Translations under genes and position numbers: made by a program
Part shown: positions 48,600 through 62,610 of the stretch, one piece after another
Layout of the letters: each line of letters begins with the position of its first letter
How positions within the stretch are numbered: position 1 is the stretch's first letter
Assembly: GCA_022747635.1 (NCBI GenBank)
Contig: JAKTNV010000005.1
Location: 82,810,809 to 82,874,808 of the forward strand
Source of the DNA: Hetaerina americana
Lineage: Eukaryota > Arthropoda > Insecta > Odonata > Calopterygidae
Length of the DNA stretch: 64,000 nt
Direction of reading: 5' to 3'
Notes under the pieces: model-generated
The model's database searches: none
Told to the model about the DNA's origin: nothing
Seen by the model: only the letters and a program-made list of their open reading frames with translations

Positions 48600-50806
48600 A
48601 TATACGCCGTATATTGATTTGAATATTTCAAAAGTACATGAATACATTTGTGCGTATTGCAGTGAAAATTGGAGATTGTTGGCTATCAGATTAATTTGCT
48701 AAAACCCTCCAAAGGCTCCTTCAGGGCTCTTGATTATTTAATATTATTTAATTGGTTCCCTAATGTGTATATTCGGTAAACGAGAATAAATGTAATACAA
48801 ATGTATGTCACTATTTTTGTGGCATTTCAAGTACTGTTTTCTGAAAGTATATTACTATGTAGTAGTTTAATGGCTCTCCTTTTACGGGAGTTTTTGGATT
48901 TCAGCTATTAGTACTTAAATCATGCATCATTATGTCGTTGATTTAGAAACATTATTATTGATGACTTTGGTGACGATTCAAAATAAAAATGTTGCAAAAT
49001 AAATGCATTCACTAGTTTTGAGAAATGGTAAACGCAAAGCTCATCCACATATTTATATGAACTTGATATGACATGATATTTCTAGAAACCGTGAAAGCGA
49101 GTCCAAACAACGAGAAAAGAAACTAATTTAGCAAATAATTAAAATGTGAAATTTCTTAGATTTAATTTCTACAGTAAATATTTCATTTTTGAAGGCAGTA
49201 GGTAAATAGACAAGGGAGGAAAATCAGTGAATTCTAAACACGTAGAATTAAAGTACAAGCAATTAACAAATTAAAGTAAGCAAAGTAATTACACAAATGA
49301 TAGGCATATTAGTAAACAACTAGCGCAGTGGAAGATAAACGTTCCTTACTTTTGTGCCTTACAATGTTTCATAGACAAATTTAAACTCCGGTTTTTATGC
49401 AGAGTGAAAATTACAATTAATTTTGCAATTTTTGGAGCGATAAAATGAAAATCTGAGCGACTTAATCCACATCCACGGGAGCATTTAGTATCGGCTACGA
49501 TGTAAATCCGTTAGCACCTGTAAATGTTTACGCTGTTTTGAAGTGTCTAGACGTATTACCTCCCTCTCTCTCACACGCACCCTTCCTCACGCTCCCTAAT
49601 GAATGATAAATTGTATTTATTTTCATTATTAAAAGCAAATTCCATGAGGAAATGGCCGAAAGCTTAATTTCTTAAATACCTTATGCTTCTCAAAGTTTTT
49701 GACAAAAAATGGCCATTACGAACAAACACGCATGAATACTTTACCCATCCAAAAAATTTTCGGGAGCTTATCTGAAACATTTCATTTTTGTAGAGATACT
49801 TTATCATAAGAAGCATTTTAGAGTAGCATTAAATATATGGGTTCAAATTGTAACTCTATTAAACATTGAAAGTTCATTATCCCAATGATAATACAACAAA
49901 ATATCATATAAAATCCAAAATCCAGTGTACACAAATTTTAGAAGGTATTTCAGAAATATGTGCAACGCTGTTCAACTAGAAATTCGTGGTTAAATTTAAT
50001 TGAATTAAACATTATTCAATGGTTAGATGATATAATTTCAATATAAATGAAATTTTGGAAATTTTAAAAAATTCGAGGTAAATTATAAAAATTAAAACAT
50101 TGACATATTTTTCACGATAAATTTCAATGTAACTAACAGTTAAATATGTGGAAAAACTCATTAATAGACTAGATTAGATTGATTTAATAATATGCAGAGT
50201 AATCGTGGTTATTGGTGTGTGATCTAATAGATTTTTCTTATGCCTCCCTTATTATTCCCTTTCACTGCTAAGTCTACCGACAAAAAGATAATTATATTCA
50301 TAAATACAGTTGAAATTACGCCTACACCAAAATGAGTCAATGAATGTTAGATGAAAATCAACTTTAATTGTTCTTGGGTTCCAATTCGAGGAAATGTAAA
50401 TCCGAACGTTTGTGAGTTTATTTAATTCACTGCATGCACCTGCTACTTTTAACTTCGACTCTTAAGGATCTATGTAAGCTTTAGTCAAGTCAAGAGAGTA
50501 TTTCAGAGCTTATAGCCACGACTATTCATCATTTCATCACTAACTAGCCGTGAGATGTGAAGGATGAGCCTGTAGAGGTAAGTAAGGATCGTAAGAGAGA
50601 TCGGAATCTGGAACCATCAAGACCTCAATCAAACGATCGGTGAAAACGGAACTCATAAATAATAAAGTATGTCCATAGGCATTATCATACGATTAAGTAT
50701 CTACCGTTAATTGAAAACAATCCACAATAACATTCAGACTGATTATTAGTTAATGTGTTTGTTCCGGATCTAAATGTCGAGCCGTAATCCAACATAACTA
50801 TAAAAG
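48600..50806. other. No recognised gene
   Basis: AT-rich; nothing identifiable apart from a short C/T run at about 49560-49595. Confidence 0.5.
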
Positions 50807-50885
50807 TTAAAAGTACTAACCAATAATAGCTATTGCTATTATTTGTTAGTACTTTTAATGGTTAGTACTTTAATGGTTAGTACTC
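50807..50885. repeat. 24-bp inverted repeat plus short tandem copies
   Basis: The arms 50807-50830 and 50835-50858 (gctattatttgttagtac...) are inverted with one mismatch around a tatt loop. The right arm runs straight into two further direct copies of a 15-16-base unit gttagtactttaatg (50845-50860, 50861-50875 and onward). Hairpin and tandem repeat share the same unit. Confidence 0.8.
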
Positions 50886-53339
50886 TACGTTGCACTCGTT
50901 TTTATGCATGAAATTTCAATATTCCGATAACGTTTGGCGACGATATAATGACTGCAATTTCGAAAATGACACATTGAATTGGGCGCATTGAATTATGACC
51001 AATGAGCCATTGCGTCGTTTTACTGATAGAGAAGGAAAAGGGAACAAAATATGATCATGTCGATTTCACAAATCATAGGCAGAAAAATTGTGTTATAATT
51101 TTTCAACTATTTTCATAGATTTCACCCTCCGCTGGGTTTTAATAAATACGCTCATTAGTTTAAAATTACCTCATTGCGTTAGTGCTGAAAAAACTCATTA
51201 TCTCATGACACCAGGAATAAATGATGGCGGAGAACTAAAAATAATTTCATCAGCGATCAGCGCCTTTGATGCCGAGTTACATCAGTAGAGCGCATACCTA
51301 GATTGTAGATGGAGCATCCGCCGTTGATATGAGTCAATCCGTAGAATAGAGCATTGGCTGAAAGCATTCAAATAGTTACGAGCGGCTTTGACGTAAACAC
51401 CGATTGGTTTTCCTTTGCTATGCCTTCGAGCAAGATATTTGAACTCACGGGCATTGTATTGGAACGCGTTGGTATTTTGAAGGAAACATTTTCCGCCGTA
51501 AAATGAAACCATGGATGATAAGCCTCTGTGTCAGGCAATGCAACCTGCCAGATGTCCACTACCCAGCATGAATCAGGGAAGAGGAGTAGGGAATAATCAA
51601 TAAAGTGAATAGGGTGTTTGAGAAATAGGGCCACGTTTTCGTACAACTCTCACGAATCTCCGTAACTTTGCAATTATTCTCATGCAAAGACATCACTGGA
51701 AATGCATTGCCTGAAAGATACAGAAACTCTTAAATGACATATTGAATGGAAGCCCAATTCTGCAAATAATGTTAACCAATGGAGAAAAATAAACCTCTTG
51801 CCGCTTCTCGTCCTCTACTCTAATATTTCAGCAAAGTATGTTTATTGGTGAAAAATTATCTCCGAAAAGAACCCAAAATTAAATTTGCGAACTATACAGA
51901 TATGAATATTAACCCGATATAAGCTCCCATAAGCGCGTCGGCAATGAAGAAAGTAGTCAAGACAACGGAAGACAATATATTTTAGGGCTTTTGAACATAT
52001 TTGTAACACGCGCAAACTCTACGTGTACTTTACATACTTTACAGCCAGCTTAACTTAATTATTAAATGAATACAAATGGACACTACTAAATTAATATTAT
52101 AACTGTTTTAACTCTTTATTAAATTTATTAATCATGATAGACAGTCATCTTATGATGATGTGAACACAAAATATAGCGCACAAGAACGAAATCATTGTCC
52201 ATGTATCGTAATGAAAGTTTCGCCCTCAGTACGTAATATATTTGGCTTTTTTGATACATTTGAATGGTCTTTGTTTTTTTCCCTATATTTACAATAAGAT
52301 ATCTCCTGAAACAACTTATTATTTCATGCTCTAGTTATGTAAAATAATTTAAAAACGCTTTCTCCTGTGCAGAAAAAAACGATATTAATACGAGTACTCT
52401 CTGCTCCCGTTACCTTAAAATGTATTAATCAAATTTCCCTTCTGAAAAAATAAATCTAACGAATTTGAAAGTTACAAGTTAAAAATACATAACTATTGAA
52501 ATTAAAGTAGTCGTAGTATTTCAATGTATGATGACAGGGATTTTGACTAAGTCCATGATACATTTTCTACTATTATAATTAATTGTATTGCTATCCTTGA
52601 AATAATAGTGACGATTTTAAGACCCAGGACCAGGCAGTGGGACAAAAGCGATTTTTCAATCAAGATATATCCTGATGAAAGAGAGATGAAACAAGATAAA
52701 TCAGAATACTTTTAATTCAAGTTGCGAAAGCGAACAAAAAGTGATGGTATGTGATCTAGTGTTGCGATGGCCAAATTGTAAGGACTTAAATGAGGTACTA
52801 AGTCATTCTGAAAAAAAATAATAAGTGATCGTGATAAAAATTACAGATTCAGGTGTGATATGGTGGAAATGTTCCATAATAACAGGGACGAAAACTCTTG
52901 CAATTTTCCACTTAATAAAGATTTATTTTCGACAAGTTTAGATGCACTACATCATATACCTGAAAATTATGCAGAGCATCGAATCTATTTGAAAAAATTT
53001 AAGCGCGAAATTACGAGAGTTTTCGTCTCTGTTATTATTACTGATTGTGAGTTTTGACGCAAACTCAAGCAGAGCCTTAAATATGACATTGATAGTATAA
53101 CTTAGTACTAAAATTGTCGAATGTTTGTGGAAAACAATCAAATAAAAATTACAAAATTTCCATCCAAGGTAAGAAATTACTCGAGAAAACGAGTTTTTTT
53201 AACACAAATTTATAAAACACAAATTGACGTAAAAATGAGGACATGCACCCATCACGAGTAAAGTAATTACAACGTCCTAGGCAAGCAAAAATGATACCAA
53301 ATCTATCTCTGAGAGCACTAAAACGGCGGCCTGACATCC
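50886..53339. other. No recognised gene
   Basis: AT-rich; no identifiable coding sequence. Confidence 0.5.
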
Positions 53340-53760
53340 AAATCCTCCCCTAACTCCTTCCTCGCTCTCCATCCGCCATCTTCCATCCCCTGAAGCATAC
53401 AGACACACACAGTCACGCACACCCTACACTTCTTCTTTTGTCCCGATCCCACTCCATCTTAACTCACCCCCGCACATTTCCCATTGTGCATTTTCTCCTC
53501 CTTTCCCCCTCCCTCCCCCTCTCGTCCCGTCCACCTCAGCTAATGAATGATGAGTGCTTAATTATTCGTCCCCATGCCCCGAGCTCCATTACAGAGTCAA
53601 AAGAGGAGGGAGGGCTTGAAGGGTTTTTCTGGGTGAAATTGGAAGTGAGGAGGGAGGCGGTGGGAATTTTCCTCTACCCGAATGGAGGCCGAGCAAGAAA
53701 TGGGAGGGTGATGGCGGTGGGTAGGAAAGGAACACTCTCGTCTTACTGGCCGAAGCACTT
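53340..53760. other. GC-richer island, C/T-rich then G/A-rich
   Basis: The plus strand is C/T-rich to about 53540 and then becomes purine-rich to 53735. The frame 53438-53806 is open for 122 codons but shows no motif, and the switch of strand skew is unlike a normal exon. Confidence 0.4.
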
Positions 53761-54655
53761 AAGTGCTACCGATAAAATAGGCATGTATAATATAATCAAA
53801 GAATAGGCCTGCGACCACTAAAATATCCAATAAAAGACTAATGGACCAGAAGCAAAATTTCTTTTGGAAGGAGTTTATTCGATTATGGCTTCGGACACAT
53901 TTATTTAGGCCATTTAAAATATTCCGAAATGTCTCGATTTAATGGAAGGTCTTTCCTTGACAGCCATTAGGGAACCCGCCTAGCCTTTCAACTCTCCCTT
54001 CGTATATATATGCTTGAAATTATTTCAATATAATATTGCTGTAAAATAAGCAAAATAAAATTCGCAGCAATGATTCGTCTATTTATCTTTATTTTCTTAT
54101 GGTGGGATAGAAAAAATTAAACTTTGATTAAAACTATTCCGAAGAGAAAATTATAAGTCACCCCATGCTGACGGTTTCCCTGAGCATGCAAATCATTTTT
54201 GACTTAGCTAAATTAATCAACCCGAAGGTTTATTTGAGAAGCAAGGGTTCAGCTCTCCCCGTGCTTAATAAGCCCTAAGGCGTCTAAAATTCACTCATGA
54301 AGGTAGAGAGGCCTGCTCCTTTCCCACTGTCCCTCAGGGTTTCCCAGGAATATCTTATATCCGAAAAATAGCGTATTTTGGATAAGTCGCCTTCATATGA
54401 TATTGATGGGATAAACGATTGTTTTACCTTACACTATAGTAATGGTATATTATAAGTCATTGGGACATAAAGACATTTTATAAGTGCCGGAAACGGTATT
54501 TTTTATAAAACTAGCATTTATGCTCACTTTTAAAGTTAGATCCTGTTTCAAGGTATCTCTTATGATAACATTTATTACAATTGTAGTTTAATCTTAATCA
54601 TATATGATATATAGTGCTGCAATTTTAAAAGCTACATATTTTGTGTCAAATTTTG
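53761..54655. other. No recognised gene
   Basis: AT-rich; nothing identifiable. Confidence 0.5.
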
Positions 54656-55260
54656 TTCCAAGCTCTATTCCATCCTGTATAATAGAAAGTCCTTATTCTC
54701 CCTTTCACAGTATTTACTGACTGTAATATTCCTAATTCTTGAAGTATTTCATCAAAAGTTAGAGGTTAACTTCCAATTTTCTTATACCTTGATTCGTATG
54801 AAATGTTTTTTTATATACTTGGTATTGTCTGGAATGGTAATCACTTTTTATTTAAATCAGGTATTTTATATTTGCCGTAAAAGTAGTTTCCTATTATGAT
54901 GGCATATCTTTACAGCCTGTCTACAGGCAAAATTCCTAATTTTTTAAAGATGTTTCTTCCATTTATAATATTTTTGTATTTTTTCATCTAGCCTCAAACA
55001 TTTTCTCTGTAAGATTTTGCTGTTTATTTTTTAGTTTATTACTTTTTGTAGGACCAGTGGATCCCCAGACGGTTATACCATATCTTAAAATACTATCAAC
55101 CAGTGCAAAATACACTTTTTTGAAGACATTCAAACTTACAAAACTAGTAATGTAGTGAACTTGGCGAACGATTTAATTTAATCTGAATCTCGTATTCCTT
55201 CCTGCTTTGGTATACAGGTAACTCATGAGAACTTGGCTGTCCTTTTTCTCAATAATAGCA
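54656..55260 (-). pseudogene. Non-LTR (jockey-like) reverse transcriptase C-terminal relic
   Basis: On the minus strand, about 55050-55125 reads FKKVYFALVDSILRYGITVW followed by GSTGPTKSNKL, the strongly conserved segment just after the RT domain in jockey-type and related LINEs (typical form VYYALVESILRYGIIVWG). Upstream, IVRQVHYITSFVSLN fits the preceding segment. Downstream, FKKLGILPVDRL, ISYESRYKKIG and FYYTGWNRAWN (to about 54660) fit the C-terminal tail. Stops and at least two frame changes interrupt the reading, so it is a dead copy. The catalytic palm lies outside the readable part. Confidence 0.75.
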
Positions 55261-56180
55261 TTCATTGTGTTTTCTTGTGCTCACTCCTCATCCCACACCT
55301 CTCGCATTGTTCCAGTAAAGGACTCAATCATAGCTGCAATTTCTTGATTGTCCGATTGATTGGTTATCTGACTTAATCATCTTGCTGAATAATTTTATTC
55401 CCAGCCCAAACCCTTTTCCCATTCCAGCGTTTACATCTAACATGGAATCCATTTGATCCTCAAGCCCCGCAAAACCCCACTTTCTCCTCCCGTGACTAGT
55501 TCCCATTAGCCACAGAAGATTCTATCTTGGATCCTCCATTTCGGTAACTTAATACCCCATCTACTTGCATCTTTTAATTTTTCTTGAAGGCGTGTTCTAT
55601 AATTTCCTTGCCGTGGCGTCAAAATATTGGAACACTTTGGTGAGCGTATGATTAATGATTTACGCCTCCGTCCCATCACCTGTCTTCATCATTAATTACA
55701 CCTTCTTTTGTTTTATCTTCCAGTTTCACCTTTGCCTCAATTAGACGTTGTTTCTCACCTGGGTCAGGGAACCATGAGAGAAAATAGCGCGCGTGGACGG
55801 CGAAATTTTCTGTCCATCTTGCATTTACGCTCTTAATTGGTCTGTCTCTCCGTCACATTTTCCACGGCGTGCATTTCTTCGGAGAGCCAGTTGAATCACA
55901 ATGTATTTTCATTAAACTAGCGAGTTATGCCTTCATTTTGCAAGCATCATTTCACTAATTTTCACCAACAACACCATAATATGATTGGTGCTAGATCTAA
56001 TTCCCATTTCGATTATACACATCATTGATTTCATAACTGATTTGCGTCACTAATTCACCTCTCAGTTTCATTCTATTATTAGTATTATATTTTATTTTCC
56101 CTTGATTTTAATAGAGCTATATTATTTTATTCCCATCTCTATTACCGAACTGTACGAATATATGTGTTTTTATTCATATG

Positions 56181-56192
<12 letters not shown>
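55261..56192. other. No recognised gene; balanced-composition patch 55590-55900
   Basis: AT-rich, with a more balanced stretch at about 55590-55900 that contains several ATTA-type motifs (gattaatgatttacg, cattaattaca) and could be a regulatory element; this is only inference. Confidence 0.35.

Positions 56193-56261
<69 letters not shown>
56193..56261. repeat. (TA)n microsatellite
   Basis: An uninterrupted TA run of about 69 bases, flanked by looser TA/TG and CA/TA-rich sequence. Confidence 0.95.
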
Positions 56262-56262
<1 letters not shown>

Positions 56263-56516
56263 TATACTCATATAAATACTCAAATATATGCACATGAATA
56301 CACGCATGCATACATATCCTCCCAAACAAAACCAATGCAATGTGCATCTCTCTCTCGCACACAGAAAAAATGAATACCCGCATTTTAGGAAAAAAATTAA
56401 TATCTTTACCCTGATGTGTGAATTTCACACGCCGTCGGGCTTAGTACTGGGTGAACTCTACCATCACCTATCAAACCGACCTACGGGTTGATTACTGTGT
56501 TTGTTTTTTTTATATA

Positions 56517-56915
56517 AGAGGGTGGTTTTATAACCACCAATGGTCCATAAAAAAGACAAGTGAACATTAAAAAATTAATATTATTCATTTATTATTAAAT
56601 TATAATTTTATTACTAAAATTTATGTACACTTATTGTTACTTTTTAAAACAATCACCTTGACGATTGAGGAATTTTTCGTACCTGCGGACAAGCTTTAAA
56701 ATACCCTCTTCGTTAAATGTTGCCGCCAATGAATATAAATGAGTCTTGACGTCTTGAAGCTCCTCGTTGGTCTTGGAAGCACTACCCTTGAAGACACTTC
56801 TTCAGTTCAGGGAAAAGACGGAAGTCACTCGGCGCTTGGTTGGGACTGTATGAAGGGTGAGCCAAAATGTCCCATTGAAATTGCCCTTGGTTTTTCATAT
56901 ATGCACCTCAATCAA
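56517..56915 (-). pseudogene. Mariner 3' end with transposase C-terminus
   Basis: On the minus strand from about 56890 the reading is QWDILAHPSYSPNQAPSDFR then LFPELKKCLQG, the mariner segment that carries the third catalytic Asp (in APSD), followed by a stop. After a frame change it continues TNEELQDVKTHLYSL and EEGILKLVRRYEKFLNRQGD, the normal C-terminal end of mariner transposases, stopping near 56645. The element's outer end, agagggtggttttataacc next to TA at 56515-56516, resembles the gagggt end of the mariner at 1299. The 5' half and the opposite inverted repeat are not found, so it is a truncated relic. Confidence 0.8.
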
Positions 56916-59729
56916 TCTTTTCCCCATTTTTATTTCTCTACACATACTTTTCATAATAATTAGGTACTTCAACAGTAAATCCCATCGTACAAATCTGGTG
57001 TAGGGTTGTTAGCCCGAAGATTTCTGGTTTGAGCCCATTTAACGGTAGAGTGGAATTATTTTAGCGAAAAAGATGGAAAGAGAAGAGTTACAGGGATTTC
57101 GTGATAAGAATAAGTACCATCAATAGGAAAGTTTGAGGATAGTTTGGTAATATATGCCATATGGTGATTTTTAACAGCGCTTGAACTGAATTACGATCCT
57201 ATGAGCAAATTTCGCCGGCAAGTTCTGAACTCTTCCAATTCCGCCAAAGGACTGAGGAAGGAGAACATGGAATCTGAAACCTGAAATGGAGGAGGATTTT
57301 CCGGTACTTCTTCCTACGAGAGAGCGTCATTTGATTTCGATGTACCTAAAATGAAAGCTGGTAAGCACCTCGCTATTCAGCGATGACTATTTTGCAAAAT
57401 GTTCATTTGTGGCAAATTTCTGTATTTTCAATTCAAGTAAAATTGATGAAATTTATATTTGCAGATACAAAGCTTTCTGTTAACTATTGGCAACTAAAAG
57501 ATCAAGGCATTTTATTTTTCTATGGTTTTACTGTTGTGTGAAGAATTTCAACGCCTTTCACTTCTTTGAACAGTAGATTTAATTAGTTTTCTTCCTTTTA
57601 CAATTATTTCCCCTCTGTTTCTTGTGCTTCGAAGGTGTGAAATGATGGATGATAAATGTGTGGACTTTGTGGGTGTTGAATGGAACGGGGAACGAGAGAT
57701 GGCGTCGATTTGCGAGAGAAGCAGTGAGGTAGGGAGATAAAGGAAAGTGACGGCGCGAGAGACGTCTATGCTTATTATTACGACGCTCGAGGTGAGATAG
57801 GTGAATGGAAGGGGGCGCTTAATATACGGATGAGTAATGTGCCTTCATTAATGCGCTGACAGATTGAGACTAGGAAATTTACTTGTCTGATGCGCCATTT
57901 TGACGGTTTGCGTCGTGAAATCTACTAATGGTCGCGCAAGATAACTCTAATTGCTGTTAATTGAGAGGCGTTCGCACGTTTGAGAGACAAGGCGGGAGAT
58001 TTGAAAGAATCCGATTGATATTTTTTTCTGATTCAAGGCTATCTGAATATTGTCACATCTCCATTTTCTGGTATACTACGTATTCATATAAAATGTTGTT
58101 ACCCCTTTCGAATAAATTTCGAATGGTATTACAACACGACACTATTATTTCAACTCTCAATGAATTGAAAAATGTCCTGCATTAATTACTTCACGAATTC
58201 TTTTCAGATTACTTATGGTCTCTGCATTATTAAAATACAGATTGATAGAGCATCGATCCCAACTAAATCTGATAATGATATGATTGTAATTCCAATGAAA
58301 AAATAAAGATTAATCACAGAAAATCATTTGAACTAATCATAAAGTAATGTTAGAGTATACAGGTAGTATTTGAAAGAACATTTAATGTCTAAAACAAGTA
58401 AAAAGTAGAAATCAGAAGACTAAGAAAATGCCTGGAATTAATTCGTTTTATTTCTGTTTATGCTCGAGCAAAGGGTAGGAAATGGAAGTGTTCATAATTG
58501 AAGGGCATATTCTTCGCCACATTGTTTAACCAGATAAATGGAAAAATATGATCGTCATGGGTAGCACAGCATAGTAGCGTTGGGCATCACATCACTGAGC
58601 CAAGAAGAAGCCTTCTATCATTTGTGTGCACTAAAGCAAATAGTAAAGTTCTGAAGTGTCTTTTGCCCGAGATTAATCAATTTTGTTTCCTTTAGATCGG
58701 CCTTTTCCGTTTTCATGTAGGATGAAAATTATTTCACGAAGTAATGGCGAATTTTTCATATTTGTGTTTTACAAAATTCAATGATCTTTTTGACTTCGCT
58801 TGCATTCAGGTTTATGCTAAAATTTGCGTATCCCGTGGTCTTGGTATTCATCTTCAGATTCAAGCAAAAATGGACGATTAGCCTCTCATAAACCATTTCC
58901 TTAAGGAATCCACGTATGAAATACTTTTCAGCTCATCATATGTGCGTTAATATTTCATGTAAATGAGAAAACATATCTTGATTTCATATAGTTATACAGA
59001 TAGATAATTGTCTAACTATCAATGCAACTTAAACCTAGCATTAGCCAATTCAGTTACAAACTGTAATTAAAGAGAGTTTGTTTGCGAGTGAGTATAAGCC
59101 CAAAGGAATTTAAATTTACCCGTAAAGGGTATTATTTACATCTACTTCTTTTAAATTTAACGACCAGCAGACGCCGTAAAATATTTTACATCGTCTACGT
59201 TTATCGTTTAATTTCAACTGTTTTAATTGTCTACTGTTTAACTGTTCTGCCGAGAGGTTGCGAAAGAAAACGTATTCATAACTGGGGTATAATATTCCAA
59301 GAGCTTCATTTCTACCAGGAGCGCTATTTGTAATTGAGATTTTCGTTCTATGATATAAAAGGAAACAGATAGGAGGGATTGATTTTTATGAAAGACGCCG
59401 GGCTCCATTCCCAGGACAACTTCAAATGGTAAATTTTTCATTACACCTCGACTTTAATCTATTACTATTCTATTTACTTATTCTATTCTATTTACCGACA
59501 GTTTTTTAATGTAACGTAAATGGATTTCGAGACTTTGCACGATCTCTCTTGAGGTCTTAAACTAGTGAATTAGATAATTTTTATGAATATATTATGTTTC
59601 AAATGGGCATTAGTGGAGATGAAGAGCGGGTTTAAATTTGTCTGAGCGATTTGACTATCACATTGACTATTTCACTGACTGTTTGACTGTACATATTATA
59701 CTTAGCCTTATCAAGCGGTATTTAAAATA
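56916..59729. other. No recognised gene; balanced patch 57640-57970
   Basis: Mostly AT-rich. At about 57640-57970 the sequence is of balanced composition and high complexity, with homeodomain-type motifs (gcctTCATTAATgcg, TCTAATTGCTGTTAATTG), the look of a conserved non-coding element. At 59395-59425 a minus-strand string resembling a tRNA B-box region (gaatggagcccggcg) may be a SINE relic. Confidence 0.35.
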
Positions 59730-60669
<940 letters not shown>

Positions 60670-61814
60670 TAGAAGGCTTAATTGTTTGCTCTAATATAAT
60701 ATTTCAAGTATATGATATTGAACAAAAATTGGGTACAACCTACCAAATATTCGGTTCTCCATGAAGACCATTATAATTACATTTAATGTGAAAGTAATGA
60801 CTAACAATCACTTCTGTTTCAATGTTTTAGTTACACTTGTACGTCTTAGCCTAAGTAAACCTTGGGTTTTCAATGCAAACTATTATTTTTTAACTTTAAT
60901 ATTTTTCAAGTACTTATTTATAAAAAAAATGTATATGTACTTGAAATATATATACCTATACTTAGTAGTATTTGGTAACCATACATATACTCGTATATAT
61001 GAAGTACTACTAAGTAAAAGTATGTGTGTATATTTCTATAAATAAGATTTAATAAAAAATAGTATATATAAATACATAAATATATAGATATAGATTTATG
61101 TATACATATATATGTATTACCCGATGGTAACAGTACCAAGAAGAAATGAGTAAGGCCGTCTGTCGCCAGCTGTTCCTCTTCCGAAGGATTCAGATTTATC
61201 TTTACAACATTTAACAAAATATAGGCCAGCATCCTCGCATTTTCTACCGCACGTCAATGTGGGTGTTTGTACTGTTATGACGCGGAACTCTATGGGGAAC
61301 CAAGGAATCTGGGTCTTGTTACTTTGCCATTCAGGAGCGATTGCACGGAGAATCTCGCAACGTACGACGAGAGAAGTAGGATTGATAGTGAGTGCCATCG
61401 GCACGGTAGAATGGCTTCAGTCCCTGCAAAGAGCTGTCATCGCCAGTCGAAGAGGAAGTAGGCTAGAGAAGGTGTCATATAATGGCGCCCGATCAAGTGA
61501 TCCTGGTACGAAAATAAAAATAACTTTTCTTTCTTTTTTAACACCATTTCCAATAGCGTCCAATGCTATCGGAGTTAGTGTTTTCACGAACCCAAACTCA
61601 TAATAGATAAAATATTGTTTTCATAATAAACTGGATGTGAAACTTCACCGGAAATGCACTTTTTCTAGTCCCATAATAATGTTTGGACGATTTTTTGGAC
61701 TTCTTTCTATGTGTTTGCGTATAAATACGTGAATGTTTGTGTTTACCACATAGTTGGAGGGGTTGCGTGAAAACTTTTATATTTTTTGTTTCATATTTAG
61801 CATTTTAATTAAGA
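60670..61814. other. No recognised gene; balanced patch 61130-61500
   Basis: TA-rich to about 61120, with an 11-bp inverted repeat acttagtagta (60960-60970) and tactactaagt (61005-61015). At about 61130-61500 the composition is balanced and frames are open on both strands (61117-61404 minus, 61259-61603 plus), with no motif to choose between them. Confidence 0.4.
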
Positions 61815-62556
61815 ATGGGAGAACTCATATTATTTAATCTAAATTTTATCGATTATCGAGTTGGTGTCCACCATAATAAGTTTATCATTGATACTCCTGG
61901 TTCAAACGTCAAACACGTCAAAGTAATGTTTAATATATTATATGCAATTATTTTACACCGCTTTTGTGTGGCACATGATTCCCTACAAGAATGGCATCGC
62001 ATAATTGAAGTGTTATTAATTATTTTCAAAATGTATTCCAATCGGAAGATTTTTGGGAGTGGGTTCTACAAACATTTTCTTCTACTTATGAATTGTGAAT
62101 TTGAATTGTTCCTTTGTATGGAAAAAGCTATTGGTGACAGCCAAAGTATGGCAGCAAATTAGGAAGCATATCAATATCCTCTGATTCTAGTATTTCCAAC
62201 CATCGGTGAAGATTCATACTTTTTGGCCAGATCAGATTATGAAATTCCACATCAAGCAGCCGGGCACATTACGAGTGATTGGGCGTTATCTGGTTCTTCA
62301 ACTCTGGAAAATAAAACAGATGAACTCCCAGTTCTTAAAAACTCCGCAGAAAATACACAAATTGTCATCCAATCATTATTAACCTTGAGAATGTTGATCT
62401 GAGAAAACAACGCCACTCAAATGATGAACCGTGCTCAATGCAAGGGTGTAATTCATTTATATCGGGTAAATCTCACGATTGTACTTGTAACCTAAAGAGA
62501 TATAATAGAAAAAAATCTCTTAAAACGAATTGGCGGAACAGAAAATGTCTTTAAAG
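61815..62556 (+). pseudogene. Unrecognised mostly-open frame with one stop and one shift
   Basis: From the ATG at 61815 the plus frame is open for 115 codons to a single TAG at 62160-62162, and then in the same frame for about 79 more codons to a TGA near 62400. This is unusual length for AT-rich DNA. From about 62370 a second frame takes over, reading INLENVDLRKQRHSNDEPCS, then a Cys-rich part (CSMQGC, then HDCTC) and a basic tail ending in a stop near 62556. The whole reads like one decayed protein of about 250 residues with a Cys/Lys-rich C-terminus. I do not recognise the family. A transposon ORF or a host pseudogene are both possible, as is a chance opening in the first part. Confidence 0.35.
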
Positions 62557-62610
62557 GAAATACCAGATCTCCTTTAATAATAATTCGTTAACCCAATGTT
62601 TTGCTTCCAC

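Noticed and set aside
57000..57050. tRNA-like B-box string ctggtttgagccc
   Set aside because: No A box, no SINE body and no target duplication nearby; too short to support.
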